The notes beneath the pieces were generated by a model, which was given only the letters and a program-made list of their open reading frames with translations, searched no databases and was not told the DNA's origin. From an uncultured Eubacteriales bacterium (GTDB lineage: Bacteria; Bacillota; Clostridia; Christensenellales; Christensenellaceae), in assembly GCA_905193725.1 (NCBI GenBank), contig CAJJPW010000163.1:1-5088 (forward strand): 5,088 nt of DNA, in the 5' to 3' direction. Below, in pieces: positions 1 to 4,812 of this stretch. The position numbers were made by a program, and so were the translations under genes. The stretch's first letter is position 1. Each line of letters opens with the position of its first letter.

Positions 1-774
1 GGGGTAAACGCGATTTCCTACAACCCCAACACACAGTCGGCCTCTTACGACGCTGATGACAGCGCTTACGAGAGCTTTTCTGCAGATGGAGCGGTACAGA
101 CCACCATCACGGTGGCAGATCTGTTGCCCGAGCACTATGCAGACCTGATGGGTCTTCAAAGGGACGAGTATGGTATGATCGTGGAAGGCGCGGCGGACAA
201 CCCACCCGAAGTGGCAGTGGGCTTCCGCTCTCAGAAATCCAATGGCACATACCAATTTGTCTGGATCCTGAAAGGCAAGTTTGCCAAGCAACAGGAGGAA
301 TATGCCACCAAGAGCAGTGCGGGCATCACCTATCAGGGCAAGCAGATCATGCACACTGGCATGAACCGGGTCTCTGACAGCCACAAGCGGCACATTTTAA
401 ACAGCGACGATCCCAAAAACACATTGTCGCTGGAGGAGCTCACTTCGGATGTAAACGGATGGTTTTCCTCTCCAAACTTCAGCATTGGCGACTACCAGAG
501 CCAGGTTACGCCGGTATCTGACCTAGCGGCGACGGACGGTTCTTCCTCTGGGGAGATCTCACTGGCTTGGACGGCGGCAACAGGCGCCAGCAATGTAGCC
601 ATTCAGGTTTCCCAAGGGGCGGAGTGGATCACGGTAGACAACAAGACCGCAGCGGACTCCAGCGCCACACTCACCGGTTTGCAGGCGGGTGGGGACTACC
701 TGGTGCGTCTGTACGTAACAGGCGGAAGCAATGCGGGTATTTCCAACATCAGTGGAGCCAAAGCAGGGGCATAA
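1..774 (+). CDS. Phage major tail (tube) protein with C-terminal Ig/Fn3-like domain, 5' partial
   Basis: The frame is open from the first base to TAA at 772-774, giving 257 visible residues; the true start lies upstream, and the GTG at 112 is only an internal valine. The first ~165 residues resemble the phi13-type major tail protein of siphophages, which polymerises into the tail tube. Features consistent with that family are a start rich in N, S and D (GVNAISYNPN...), a DLLPEHYADLMG segment, and the central EVAVGFRS...YQFVWILKGKF strands. Residues ~167-257 form a separate beta-rich domain (PVSDLAATDG, ISLAWTAATGASN, TLTGLQAGGDYLVRLYV) typical of Fn3/Ig-like add-ons that decorate tail tubes and may bind cell-surface polysaccharide. 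The next phage gene is the tail assembly chaperone, the expected order in a siphophage tail module. Family assignment is by pattern recognition; the domain split is clear, the exact family less so. Confidence 0.85.
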   Translation, partial: GVNAISYNPNTQSASYDADDSAYESFSADGAVQTTITVADLLPEHYADLMGLQRDEYGMIVEGAADNPPEVAVGFRSQKSNGTYQFVWILKGKFAKQQEEYATKSSAGITYQGKQIMHTGMNRVSDSHKRHILNSDDPKNTLSLEELTSDVNGWFSSPNFSIGDYQSQVTPVSDLAATDGSSSGEISLAWTAATGASNVAIQVSQGAEWITVDNKTAADSSATLTGLQAGGDYLVRLYVTGGSNAGISNISGAKAGA

Positions 775-827
775 CAGATGTTGCCAGGGGACCGGGGGCT
801 CTTCGGAGCCCTAGCCATGGCAATCTG
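775..827 (+). other. Long composite hairpin directly after the tail protein stop codon
   Basis: The base following the TAA begins a nested stem-loop. The outer arm CAGAT (775-779) pairs with ATCTG (823-827), TGCCA (782-786) pairs with TGGCA (818-822), and the inner GGGCTC (796-801) pairs with GAGCCC (806-811) around a stable TTCG tetraloop. No T-tract follows, so it is not a standard intrinsic terminator. Its position suggests a partial terminator or 3' mRNA-stabilising structure that lets the abundant tube protein be made in excess over the chaperone; that role is inferred. The remaining ~230 bp up to 1059 show no credible gene. An ATG inside the hairpin at 817 opens a 35-codon frame without a ribosome binding site. 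Confidence 0.5.
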
Positions 828-1059
828 CTTTGGAAAGGACATCGTTTTGTACCCTGCGAGAGAAGCGATGAATGGGAGAGCACATCAAAGCTGTTGCTGG
901 GAGGCGGCAGCGGATTTTATATAGCGAAGAAAAAAGGCGGGGAGGCAAAGGCAGATGCAGCACAAGGGATATCCTGTGGAAGCCAGCCTGGGGCCGGAGA
1001 GGAAACTCGGCTGCTGCCCGAACGCCGGGACAAATGGAAAGGAAGAAGGAGGATCTACT

Positions 1060-1386
1060 ATGAGAGAGATCAAGATCACCATTGACGGAAAGGAATATGT
1101 GAAAGACAAGTGGACGCTGCGGGACTGGATGTCGCTGCTGCAGGTGGCGCAAAAGGTATCCGAAGTGAAGGACAAGGAAAATATGAATAAGGAGATTTCC
1201 ATGGAGCGAGCCAGATTCATCTCAAATGTGTTTCAAATTCCAGAGGAAAAGGTGTATAACCACATGGATTTTGAGGAGATGATGGACATTTATCGGGAAG
1301 TGGATTTGACGCTCACATCGGCTTTTCTCGGCACACCGCTCAAAAGGACGGCAACGGGCGGGGTGGAGATTGTGGAGCCGCAATAA
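1060..1386 (+). CDS. Phage tail assembly chaperone, gpG-like
   Basis: This 108-residue protein starts MREIKITIDGKEYVKDKWTL, continues with RDWMSLLQVAQKVSEV, and ends GGVEIVEPQ. ATG 1060 is chosen because AAGGAGG (1046-1052) sits 7 nt upstream; the in-frame ATG at 955 lacks such a site and would add a low-complexity leader. An N-terminal beta strand pair followed by helices, a small acidic product, and the position right after the tail tube gene fit the G-type chaperones that coat the tape-measure protein and recruit tube subunits during siphophage tail assembly. Such genes usually produce a second, longer product by -1 frameshifting, and a matching -1 frame is open here from 1275 to 1529. The tape-measure gene that should follow is missing, so the protein is probably no longer useful in assembly. 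Assignment rests on context and fold pattern, not on a specific catalytic motif. Confidence 0.72.
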   Translation: MREIKITIDGKEYVKDKWTLRDWMSLLQVAQKVSEVKDKENMNKEISMERARFISNVFQIPEEKVYNHMDFEEMMDIYREVDLTLTSAFLGTPLKRTATGGVEIVEPQ

Positions 1387-1400
1387 CCAGTCTATGCAAG

Positions 1401-1532
1401 ATGGCGCATCTGATGATGGTGAATCATGGGATGACGCTGGACGGATTTTTTGAGCAGGATCTGGAGCTGTTTTTGATGGCTCAGGAGGCGGCTCAACAGG
1501 AGGATTTGGTGTACATTGACGAAATTTCTTAA
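1401..1532 (+). CDS. gpT-like -1-frame extension of the tail chaperone (likely gpGT)
   Basis: The frame read from ATG 1401 to TAA 1530-1532 encodes 43 residues (MAHLMMVNHGMTLDGFFEQD, then LELFLMAQEAA and an acidic end). It resembles the short second half of tail chaperone pairs, in which a 'G-[MF]-[ST]-L-x-x-[FI]...D-[LI]' helix precedes the tape-measure gene. It lies exactly in the -1 frame of the preceding chaperone, and that frame is open without stops from 1275, overlapping the upstream gene by more than 110 bp. No ribosome binding site precedes 1401 or the ATGs at 1413 and 1416, so independent initiation is unlikely and a fused product of about 157 residues by -1 frameshifting is the better model. 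No canonical X XXY YYZ heptamer is visible. The best candidates are T TTT CTC at 1323-1329 and CAAAAGG at 1341-1347, both imperfect. Confidence 0.55.
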   Translation: MAHLMMVNHGMTLDGFFEQDLELFLMAQEAAQQEDLVYIDEIS

Positions 1533-1824
1533 TCCCCCCAGCGTGACGCTGGACCCAATGCCGCTTAGCTAGGGCGAGGTTGCCTAAAGCTTCGGTCCCA
1601 CGGGAGGCAACGAGACGTTGCATACACGTACGCAAATAGGGGGCCCAGTTTCCAACAGTGCACTACCCACGGTAGGGAGCGAGAGGGTGAAACAGAACCC
1701 CTCTCCGCCTCGGCATCGCAGAGAAGTAGCTCCCGTGGATGTGGAACTGGAGGGAAGAGAAAAGATGTATGAGCGTACGTGGATGCAACATCATGTTGCC
1801 AGCGTCATGCTGCTTGCGAGGAAG
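1533..1824. repeat. Repeat complex A: inverted hairpin-bearing units around a central stem-loop
   Basis: This block fills the gap between the phage remnant and the next gene. Its left arm (1533-1640) is the reverse complement of material in block C around 4573-4716: both contain CCAGCGTCACGCTGG, GCTTTAGGCA, CTCCCGTGGGA and GCGTACRTG in the same order, and block A lacks about 40 bp between them. Its right arm (about 1726-1824) is in the opposite orientation and matches 4537-4610 and 4698-4722 (GCGTACGTGG, hairpin, CAGCG). Between the arms is GAGAGGGT (1681-1688) pairing with ACCCCTCTC (1697-1705). Perfect hairpins are CCAGCGTGACGCTGG (1538-1552), GCAACGAGACGTTGC (1607-1621) and GCAACATCATGTTGC (1785-1799), with a weaker one at 1800-1812. 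It looks like a nonautonomous, MITE- or REP-like element; no transposase is present in the window. Confidence 0.75.
1681..1705. repeat. Central stem-loop of complex A
   Basis: GAGAGGGT (1681-1688) pairs with ACCCCTCTC (1697-1705) around an 8-nt loop, leaving one extra C. The same stem with the same extra C recurs at 4356-4378 in block C. A small CTACC-CAC-GGTAG hairpin (1663-1675) precedes it and corresponds to CTACC-GTG-GGTAG at 4537-4549. There is no T-tract on either side, so it is treated as part of the repeat rather than a terminator. Confidence 0.55.
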
Positions 1825-1842
1825 AGGGAAGTGTTGTACAAT
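1814..1842 (+). promoter_or_regulatory. Sigma-A-type promoter for the CDCPAC protein gene
   Basis: A -35 TTGCGA (1814-1819, 4 of 6 consensus bases) and a -10 TACAAT (1837-1842, 5 of 6) are separated by exactly 17 bp. They lie about 37 bp before the ATG at 1879 with a clear ribosome binding site between. The -35 falls inside the end of repeat complex A: CCAGCGTCATGCTGCTTGCGA (split as CCAGCGTCATGCTG + CTTGCGA) corresponds to CCAGCGTCACGCTGG + GGGCGA at 4698-4717 in block C. The repeat may therefore have donated the -35 box after small changes. Confidence 0.5.
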
Positions 1843-1878
1843 AAAGGTAAATTCCCAAAGAAAGCGGAGGTAAAGCAA

Positions 1879-2238
1879 ATGGAAAATAAAGTGATTTGTG
1901 AGATCGTGGAAAAGACAAAGCAACTAATCAATGCGCCTACTTGCAGCAGCGAGACCAAACAGGCAGCACAGCGCTGGCTAGATGCAGTGGGTACTGACAA
2001 GGAAAAGGCGGAGACACAAAAATACATAGAGGAGTTAGAGGCGGACATTATGCCCATCGACAACCTGATTGCCTTTGCTCAATCCAAAGAGGGAGCGGAG
2101 TATTTTGGAGCGGACACCGCTGCGGGAATTGCCGCCCACGCGCAGGAGATCAAGGCGGCTGGCGCAAAGTACTGTGACTGCCCGGCCTGCACAATCGTGG
2201 CGGAGATTTTGGCAAAAAAGACTGAACTATCGCTATAG
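1879..2238 (+). CDS. Small CDCPAC-motif protein (often labelled 'molecular chaperone Hsp90' in Clostridia)
   Basis: The product has 119 residues. ATG 1879 is chosen because GGAGGT (1866-1871) lies 7 nt upstream; the longer in-frame opening from 1618 runs through repeat sequence. It is predominantly helical and hydrophilic, with no signal peptide or membrane segment, so it is probably cytosolic. Visible blocks are KQLINAPTCSSETKQAAQRW (14-33), LDAVGT (34-39), ELEADIMPIDNLIAFAQS (52-69), YFGAD (75-79), and a C-terminal KAAGAKYCDCPACTIVAEIL with cysteines 99, 101 and 104 (C-x-C-x-x-C), plus Cys7, Cys22 and His87. I recall near-identical ~115-residue proteins in Clostridia that databases call 'molecular chaperone Hsp90', but nothing of the Hsp90 ATPase fold is here, so that name looks wrong. 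The cysteine cluster could bind a metal or undergo redox chemistry; this is inference. The gene appears monocistronic, with its own promoter and terminator. Confidence 0.8.
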   Translation: MENKVICEIVEKTKQLINAPTCSSETKQAAQRWLDAVGTDKEKAETQKYIEELEADIMPIDNLIAFAQSKEGAEYFGADTAAGIAAHAQEIKAAGAKYCDCPACTIVAEILAKKTELSL

Positions 2239-2274
2239 ACAGCAAGGCCTTAGAACCTAAGCAATATCTATTAC

Positions 2275-2318
2275 GCGCTTCCCCAGAGTTTTGCTTCTGA
2301 GGGGGCGCTTTTTGTTTT
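2275..2318 (+). terminator. Strong rho-independent terminator
   Basis: GCGCTTCCCCAGA (2275-2287) pairs with TCTGAGGGGGCGC (2296-2308) over 13 positions with two G-T wobbles and a single C-A mismatch, around an 8-nt loop. It is followed by TTTTTGTTTT (2309-2318). It sits 37 bp after the stop of the CDCPAC protein gene and ends that transcript. The minus strand lacks a T-tract after the stem, so it should not stop the converging dehydrogenase transcript efficiently. Confidence 0.88.
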
Positions 2319-2325
2319 CCCTTTC

Positions 2326-2432
2326 CGCCAGTGTGGTGCTGCCAGCATGATGCTGACGGGTGCAGCGTCTGGCCAACATGAGCAAGAAGGAAAGCACAAA
2401 AGTGCCTTCCGTGGGTAGTGAATGGAGGGAGG
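2326..2432. repeat. Repeat block B: single degenerate unit between convergent genes
   Basis: This block contains the perfect hairpin CAGCATGATGCTG (2343-2355), followed by a stretch (2356-2432) that aligns with 4489-4563 in block C. Shared strings include GGTGCAG, ATGAGCAAGAAG, AAGCACA and CCGTGGGTAG. It lies between the terminator at 2275-2318 and the 3' end of the minus-strand dehydrogenase. It is shorter and more diverged than blocks A and C and lacks the GAGAGGG centre, so it may be a solo unit. No T-tract makes it a convincing terminator for the dehydrogenase. Confidence 0.6.
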
Positions 2433-2455
2433 AAAGCCAATTGGCATATATAGGT

Positions 2456-3202
2456 CTAGTGATCCGCTGGTTTCTGGATGGCATAGGCGCATTTGGCAGT
2501 GAGAGAAGTGGGCAGCAGCTTAGAGAGGGCTTTGGCCAGCTTCGCTTTGGGCCCTGGCACGATATAAAACTTGCCTTGGAGCAATTGATTGACCGCGTAT
2601 TTGGCCACAAATTCGCTGCTGAGCCCTTTGATGAGAAACCGAACGTTTGCCACTCGATTAAAATTGGTGGGAACCGGCCCAGGACAGAGAACGCTGATCT
2701 GCACATGGGAGCGTTCTTTTTTTAACTCTTCTCGAAGGGCCTCGGAAAGCCGGATAAGATACGCCTTTGTGGCATAGTAAGTCGCCATGCGCGGCCCGGG
2801 AAGAAAGCCCACCAGTGAGGCTACATTTAAGATGATGCCCTGATCGCGTTCCTTCATGTTCTTCAAATACAATTTCGTCAGCGTGTGAGTGCCGATGATA
2901 TTGGTGTGGATCATCTGGAGTTCCTTTTCCAAACAGGTGTCGGTGAAATAGCCACAATCTCCAAATCCCGCGTCGTTCACAAGCAGGTCAACCTGAGGGT
3001 ATTTCTCATATAGCTGACGGCAGTTTTCAACTTTTGAGATATCCATGGGGACGGTTTCCACAGGCGTTTGCATCTCGCTTTTGACCTGTCTGAGCTTTTC
3101 CAAATCTCTGGCCACCAAGATCAGGTGGTATCCCTTTTTGCTCAATTCTCTTGCAATGTCTCTTCCAATTCCAGAAGAGGCTCCGGTTACTAACGCTTTC
3201 AT
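2456..3202 (-). CDS. Short-chain dehydrogenase/reductase (SDR), NAD(P)-dependent oxidoreductase
   Basis: At 248 residues this is the usual length of a classical SDR. The N-terminal dinucleotide-binding motif TGASSGIG covers residues 6-13. Ala31-Arg32 after the second strand is a pattern usually linked to NADPH preference. VNDAG (75-79) is a variant of the common NNAG motif. The catalytic tetrad is Asn101, Ser129, Tyr142 and Lys146 (YYATK), and CPGPVPT (173-179) is the typical post-catalytic loop. The C-terminal region (180-248) is lysine-rich, with FYIVPGPKAK resembling the DltE/YqjQ-like group. It should reduce or oxidise a carbonyl or hydroxyl substrate in the cytosol; the substrate cannot be read from sequence. 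ATG 3202 is supported by GGAGAGG on the minus strand (complement 3208-3214) 5 nt upstream. The gene ends next to repeat block B without a clear terminator. Confidence 0.9.
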   Translation of the reverse strand: MKALVTGASSGIGRDIARELSKKGYHLILVARDLEKLRQVKSEMQTPVETVPMDISKVENCRQLYEKYPQVDLLVNDAGFGDCGYFTDTCLEKELQMIHTNIIGTHTLTKLYLKNMKERDQGIILNVASLVGFLPGPRMATYYATKAYLIRLSEALREELKKERSHVQISVLCPGPVPTNFNRVANVRFLIKGLSSEFVAKYAVNQLLQGKFYIVPGPKAKLAKALSKLLPTSLTAKCAYAIQKPADH

Positions 3203-3543
3203 GACATCCTCTCCACTTCCGATATCCCTAGACGATAAATTTTTTGGGGAAGCCTAGGAATGTTACTTCTATTGTTGACAACTTTCTCAAAATATATCAG
3301 AAATACTGCCTTGTCGTGCCGGCATGAATACATGCGTAAGGACGAGGGAGCCGGCCGGAAGAGAATATGATATAGGGTGGGAAAAGGGAAGAGAGGGCTA
3401 ATTAAGGGAGAATGCGTATGGATAGAACATCCAGAGAAAATGATATGCAAAACACCGCATACCTAGAGCGAACTTCTTTCCGGTATACTCATAAATAAAT
3501 AGTCGCCAACTATATAATTTTTCTCAAGATTATAAAATACTTT
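3203..3543. other. Intergenic region between the two minus-strand genes
   Basis: No convincing gene is seen in these 341 bp. Near the membrane protein end, ATAGT (3499-3503) pairs with ACTAT (3509-3513) around CGCCA, flanked by AT-rich runs including TTTTT at 3518-3522; this is at best a weak bidirectional terminator. GCATG (3322-3326) pairs with CATGC (3331-3335) and is bracketed by two GCCGGC sites (3318-3323, 3350-3355), a possible leader hairpin for the SDR transcript. A 26-codon plus-strand frame (3418-3498) has AAGGGAG 7 nt before its ATG but resembles nothing I recognise. The 83-codon minus-strand frame across 3199-3450 has low-complexity composition and overlaps the SDR start, so it is not called. 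Confidence 0.5.
3291..3299 (-). promoter_or_regulatory. Possible extended -10 element for the SDR gene
   Basis: On the minus strand the sequence reads TGATATATT, an extended -10 (TGn + TATATT), placed about 88 bp upstream of the SDR start. No good -35 box is found 16-18 bp further upstream, as expected for some extended -10 promoters. It is plausible because the SDR gene is separated by 341 bp from the membrane protein gene and probably needs its own promoter. Confidence 0.3.
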
Positions 3544-3990
3544 TCATTTTTCTAAATGAATCAATTTGCGTGGGTAGTGGGCAGCAGTCATGGCCCTCAG
3601 GGAATTGCGCGTCCAAAGCGCCCCTGCCAAAAAGAGCGCCGAGACGATGAGGGGGATGAAAAAGATGGAGAACATCGAACGCCTGAGAATCTGCAAGATG
3701 AGGAGGAACAGGGAGATCCCCAAGACCACAGCGCCTCCTTTACAACAGGCGTGAATTTTAACGATATCGCCAATGGGGGCAAGGCCCCAAAAGCCCACCT
3801 TGAGTTGGACGATGGCACTCGCTAAACTGATGAAAAAGGCGATGATAAAAGTGCTGGCGAGATCTGGAACGATGAGAATCGTCTTGACAAGGCCGACAAC
3901 GGAAAGACAGTCGAAGATCAAAGTAAGCATAGAAATGGCGATGAGTAGAATACTGGATACCTTTAGTAATTTTTCTCCAGGCACATTCAT
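3544..3990 (-). CDS. Small four-helix integral membrane protein, function unknown
   Basis: This protein has 148 residues, with hydrophobic segments at about 11-33, 44-62, 86-102 and 106-127. It has a short N-terminus (MNVPGEKLLK) and a basic C-terminal tail (residues 128-148, R/K/H-rich), which by the positive-inside rule suggests both ends are cytoplasmic. Between helices 2 and 3 is the loop GFWGLAPIGDIVKIHACCKG with a Cys82-Cys83 pair. The pattern of a G-rich second helix followed by a short loop with cysteine and a third helix starting GGAVVLGI resembles uncharacterised four-helix proteins common in Clostridia, but no named family is recognised. ATG 3990 is well supported by a perfect AAGGAGGT (complement 3998-4005) 7 nt upstream. 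It is probably transcribed alone; the downstream SDR gene lies 341 bp away. Confidence 0.75.
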   Translation of the reverse strand: MNVPGEKLLKVSSILLIAISMLTLIFDCLSVVGLVKTILIVPDLASTFIIAFFISLASAIVQLKVGFWGLAPIGDIVKIHACCKGGAVVLGISLFLLILQILRRSMFSIFFIPLIVSALFLAGALWTRNSLRAMTAAHYPRKLIHLEK

Positions 3991-4028
3991 AGGAGAGACC
4001 TCCTTACAACATATTAAACTCTACCATT

Positions 4029-4057
4029 ATTATACAACCAGAGGTGGAAAAAGGAAA
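4029..4057 (-). promoter_or_regulatory. Candidate promoter for the membrane protein gene
   Basis: On the minus strand a perfect -10 TATAAT occupies 4034-4029, about 40 bp before the ATG. With a 17-bp spacer the -35 position (4057-4052) reads TTTCCT, a poor match. A second TATAAT is at 4065-4060 and a perfect TTGACA at 4098-4093, but that pair is 27 bp apart and cannot act together in the usual way. The region is AT-rich, which supports a promoter here, but the exact start point is uncertain. Confidence 0.35.
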
Positions 4058-4065
4058 TTATTATA

Positions 4066-4261
4066 TTTTGTGCAGATAAAATGTTGGTATGGTGTCAATT
4101 CTAGTGTGCTAAAGTGGAGTTTGCGAACTAGGTGCGACGGCAGGGCTTTTGCATAGGAGAAGAGAGGGGAATTTTGGCCCTAAGGGAGAGCTAGGAGGAC
4201 GAAAAAGTGGAATCGCAAGCGGGGATTGTTATGTGCTACAAGAAGGATTTTTCCTTAGAGG
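4066..4261. other. Non-coding stretch before repeat complex C
   Basis: No recognisable gene is present. AGGGC (4142-4146) can pair with GCCCT (4177-4181) over a 30-nt loop. The string GAAGAGAGGG...TAAGGGAGA around 4159-4189 resembles 3387-3411 with a shorter middle, hinting at another small dispersed repeat. A 23-codon frame starts at GTG 4207 with AGGAGG (4193-4198) 8 nt upstream and ends at 4278, inside the repeat complex; it is noted as a possible leader peptide or gene remnant only. Confidence 0.4.
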
Positions 4262-4336
4262 AGGGCTGCTGGGGGTGAGGGCAGCGAGACGCTGCACCCG
4301 AGTACGTTGAGCAACGGCGATAATGCCTAAAAGTTT

Positions 4337-4423
4337 TTTTGCCTCGGTAGCTGGTGAGAGGGTATAAATACCCCTCTCCGGCCCTAACGGGCCACCTCTC
4401 CCCGCAGACGGGGCGAGGCAAGG
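4337..4423 (-). repeat. Cloverleaf-like GC-rich element inside complex C
   Basis: TTGCCTCG (4339-4346) pairs with CGAGGCAA (4414-4421), extendable by two G-T pairs, and closes a loop containing three hairpins in a row. These are GAGAGGGTA/TACCCCTCTC (4356-4378, one bulged C), GGCCC-TAAC-GGGCC (4380-4393) and CCCCG-CAGA-CGGGG (4400-4413). Read on the minus strand it has the CGGGGAGAGGTGGCCCG...GGAGAGGGGT arrangement that I recall from intergenic repeats widespread in gut Clostridia, so minus is taken as the conventional orientation. The strand is tentative. The first hairpin also forms the centre of block A. Confidence 0.6.
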
Positions 4424-4522
4424 CAAACTGAGAGATGTCTCCCAAGGGAAGGGAAGTTTAGGGAAGCAGAAAGTAGATGAATGGAGGTGGGTGCAGTACA
4501 ATGCTGGAATGAGCAAGAAGAG

Positions 4523-4611
4523 AAGCACAGATGCGGCTACCGTGGGTAGGAAACTAGAGGGGAGAAGGAAATATATTAGCGTACATGGGTGCAGCATCAT
4601 GCTGGCAGCGA
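4523..4611 (+). repeat. Direct repeat, copy 1
   Basis: About 88 bp beginning AAGCACAGATGCGGCTACC and ending in the hairpin GCAGCATCATGCTGG plus CAGCGA. It recurs 202 bp downstream (4725-4812) with about seven substitutions and one single-base indel. Two of the differences fall on opposite sides of the hairpin stem and preserve pairing (A-T here, G-C in copy 2). It includes the CTACC-GTG-GGTAG mini-hairpin (4537-4549). Confidence 0.85.
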
Positions 4612-4724
4612 CACGCCAGGGGGCGAGGTAATCTCATAGAGTCTCCCGTGGGAGCAGAAGCTTTAGGCAATCCCTCATTCCATAGGCGGCAGTGGGTCCA
4701 GCGTCACGCTGGGGGCGAGAAGGA

Positions 4725-4812
4725 AAGCACAGACGCGGCTACCGTGGGCAGGAAACTAGAGGGGAGCGGGAAATATATTAGCGTACATGGGTCCAGCGTC
4801 ACGCTGGGGCGA
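4725..4812 (+). repeat. Direct repeat, copy 2
   Basis: Second copy of the 88-bp unit, ending in CCAGCGTCACGCTGG + GGCGA. Compared with copy 1 the CTACC/GGTAG mini-hairpin is weakened (GGCAG), while the main hairpin is strengthened to a fully paired CCAGCGT/ACGCTGG. The lipoprotein promoter follows 22 bp after its end. Confidence 0.85.

Noticed and set aside
817..924. A 35-codon frame between tail protein and chaperone
   Set aside because: Its ATG is buried in the 775-827 hairpin and has no ribosome binding site.
955..1059. A longer chaperone start at ATG 955
   Set aside because: ATG 1060 has AAGGAGG at ideal spacing; the extension has no such site and reads as low-complexity sequence.
567..1085. 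A 172-codon plus-strand frame overlapping the tail protein end
   Set aside because: It lies out of frame over a clear gene, has no ribosome binding site, and its composition is arginine- and glycine-rich as expected of a shadow frame.
1222..1635. A 137-codon minus-strand frame
   Set aside because: It is antisense to the chaperone and reads through repeat complex A; proline- and histidine-rich without a start signal.
1618..1878. An 87-residue N-terminal extension of the CDCPAC protein
   Set aside because: It translates repeat complex A and lies upstream of the promoter and ribosome binding site.
2257..2706. A 149-codon minus-strand frame across the terminator and the SDR end
   Set aside because: It runs through a terminator and repeat block B and overlaps the SDR gene in another frame.
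3199..3450. An 83-codon minus-strand frame upstream of the SDR gene
   Set aside because: It overlaps the SDR start, has no convincing ribosome binding site, and its composition is not protein-like.
4093..4098. Perfect TTGACA on the minus strand as the membrane protein -35 box
   Set aside because: No -10 lies at 16-18 bp; the nearest TATAAT is 27 bp away.
4523..4812. CRISPR array
   Set aside because: Only two long diverged copies, no uniform spacers, and no cas genes in view.
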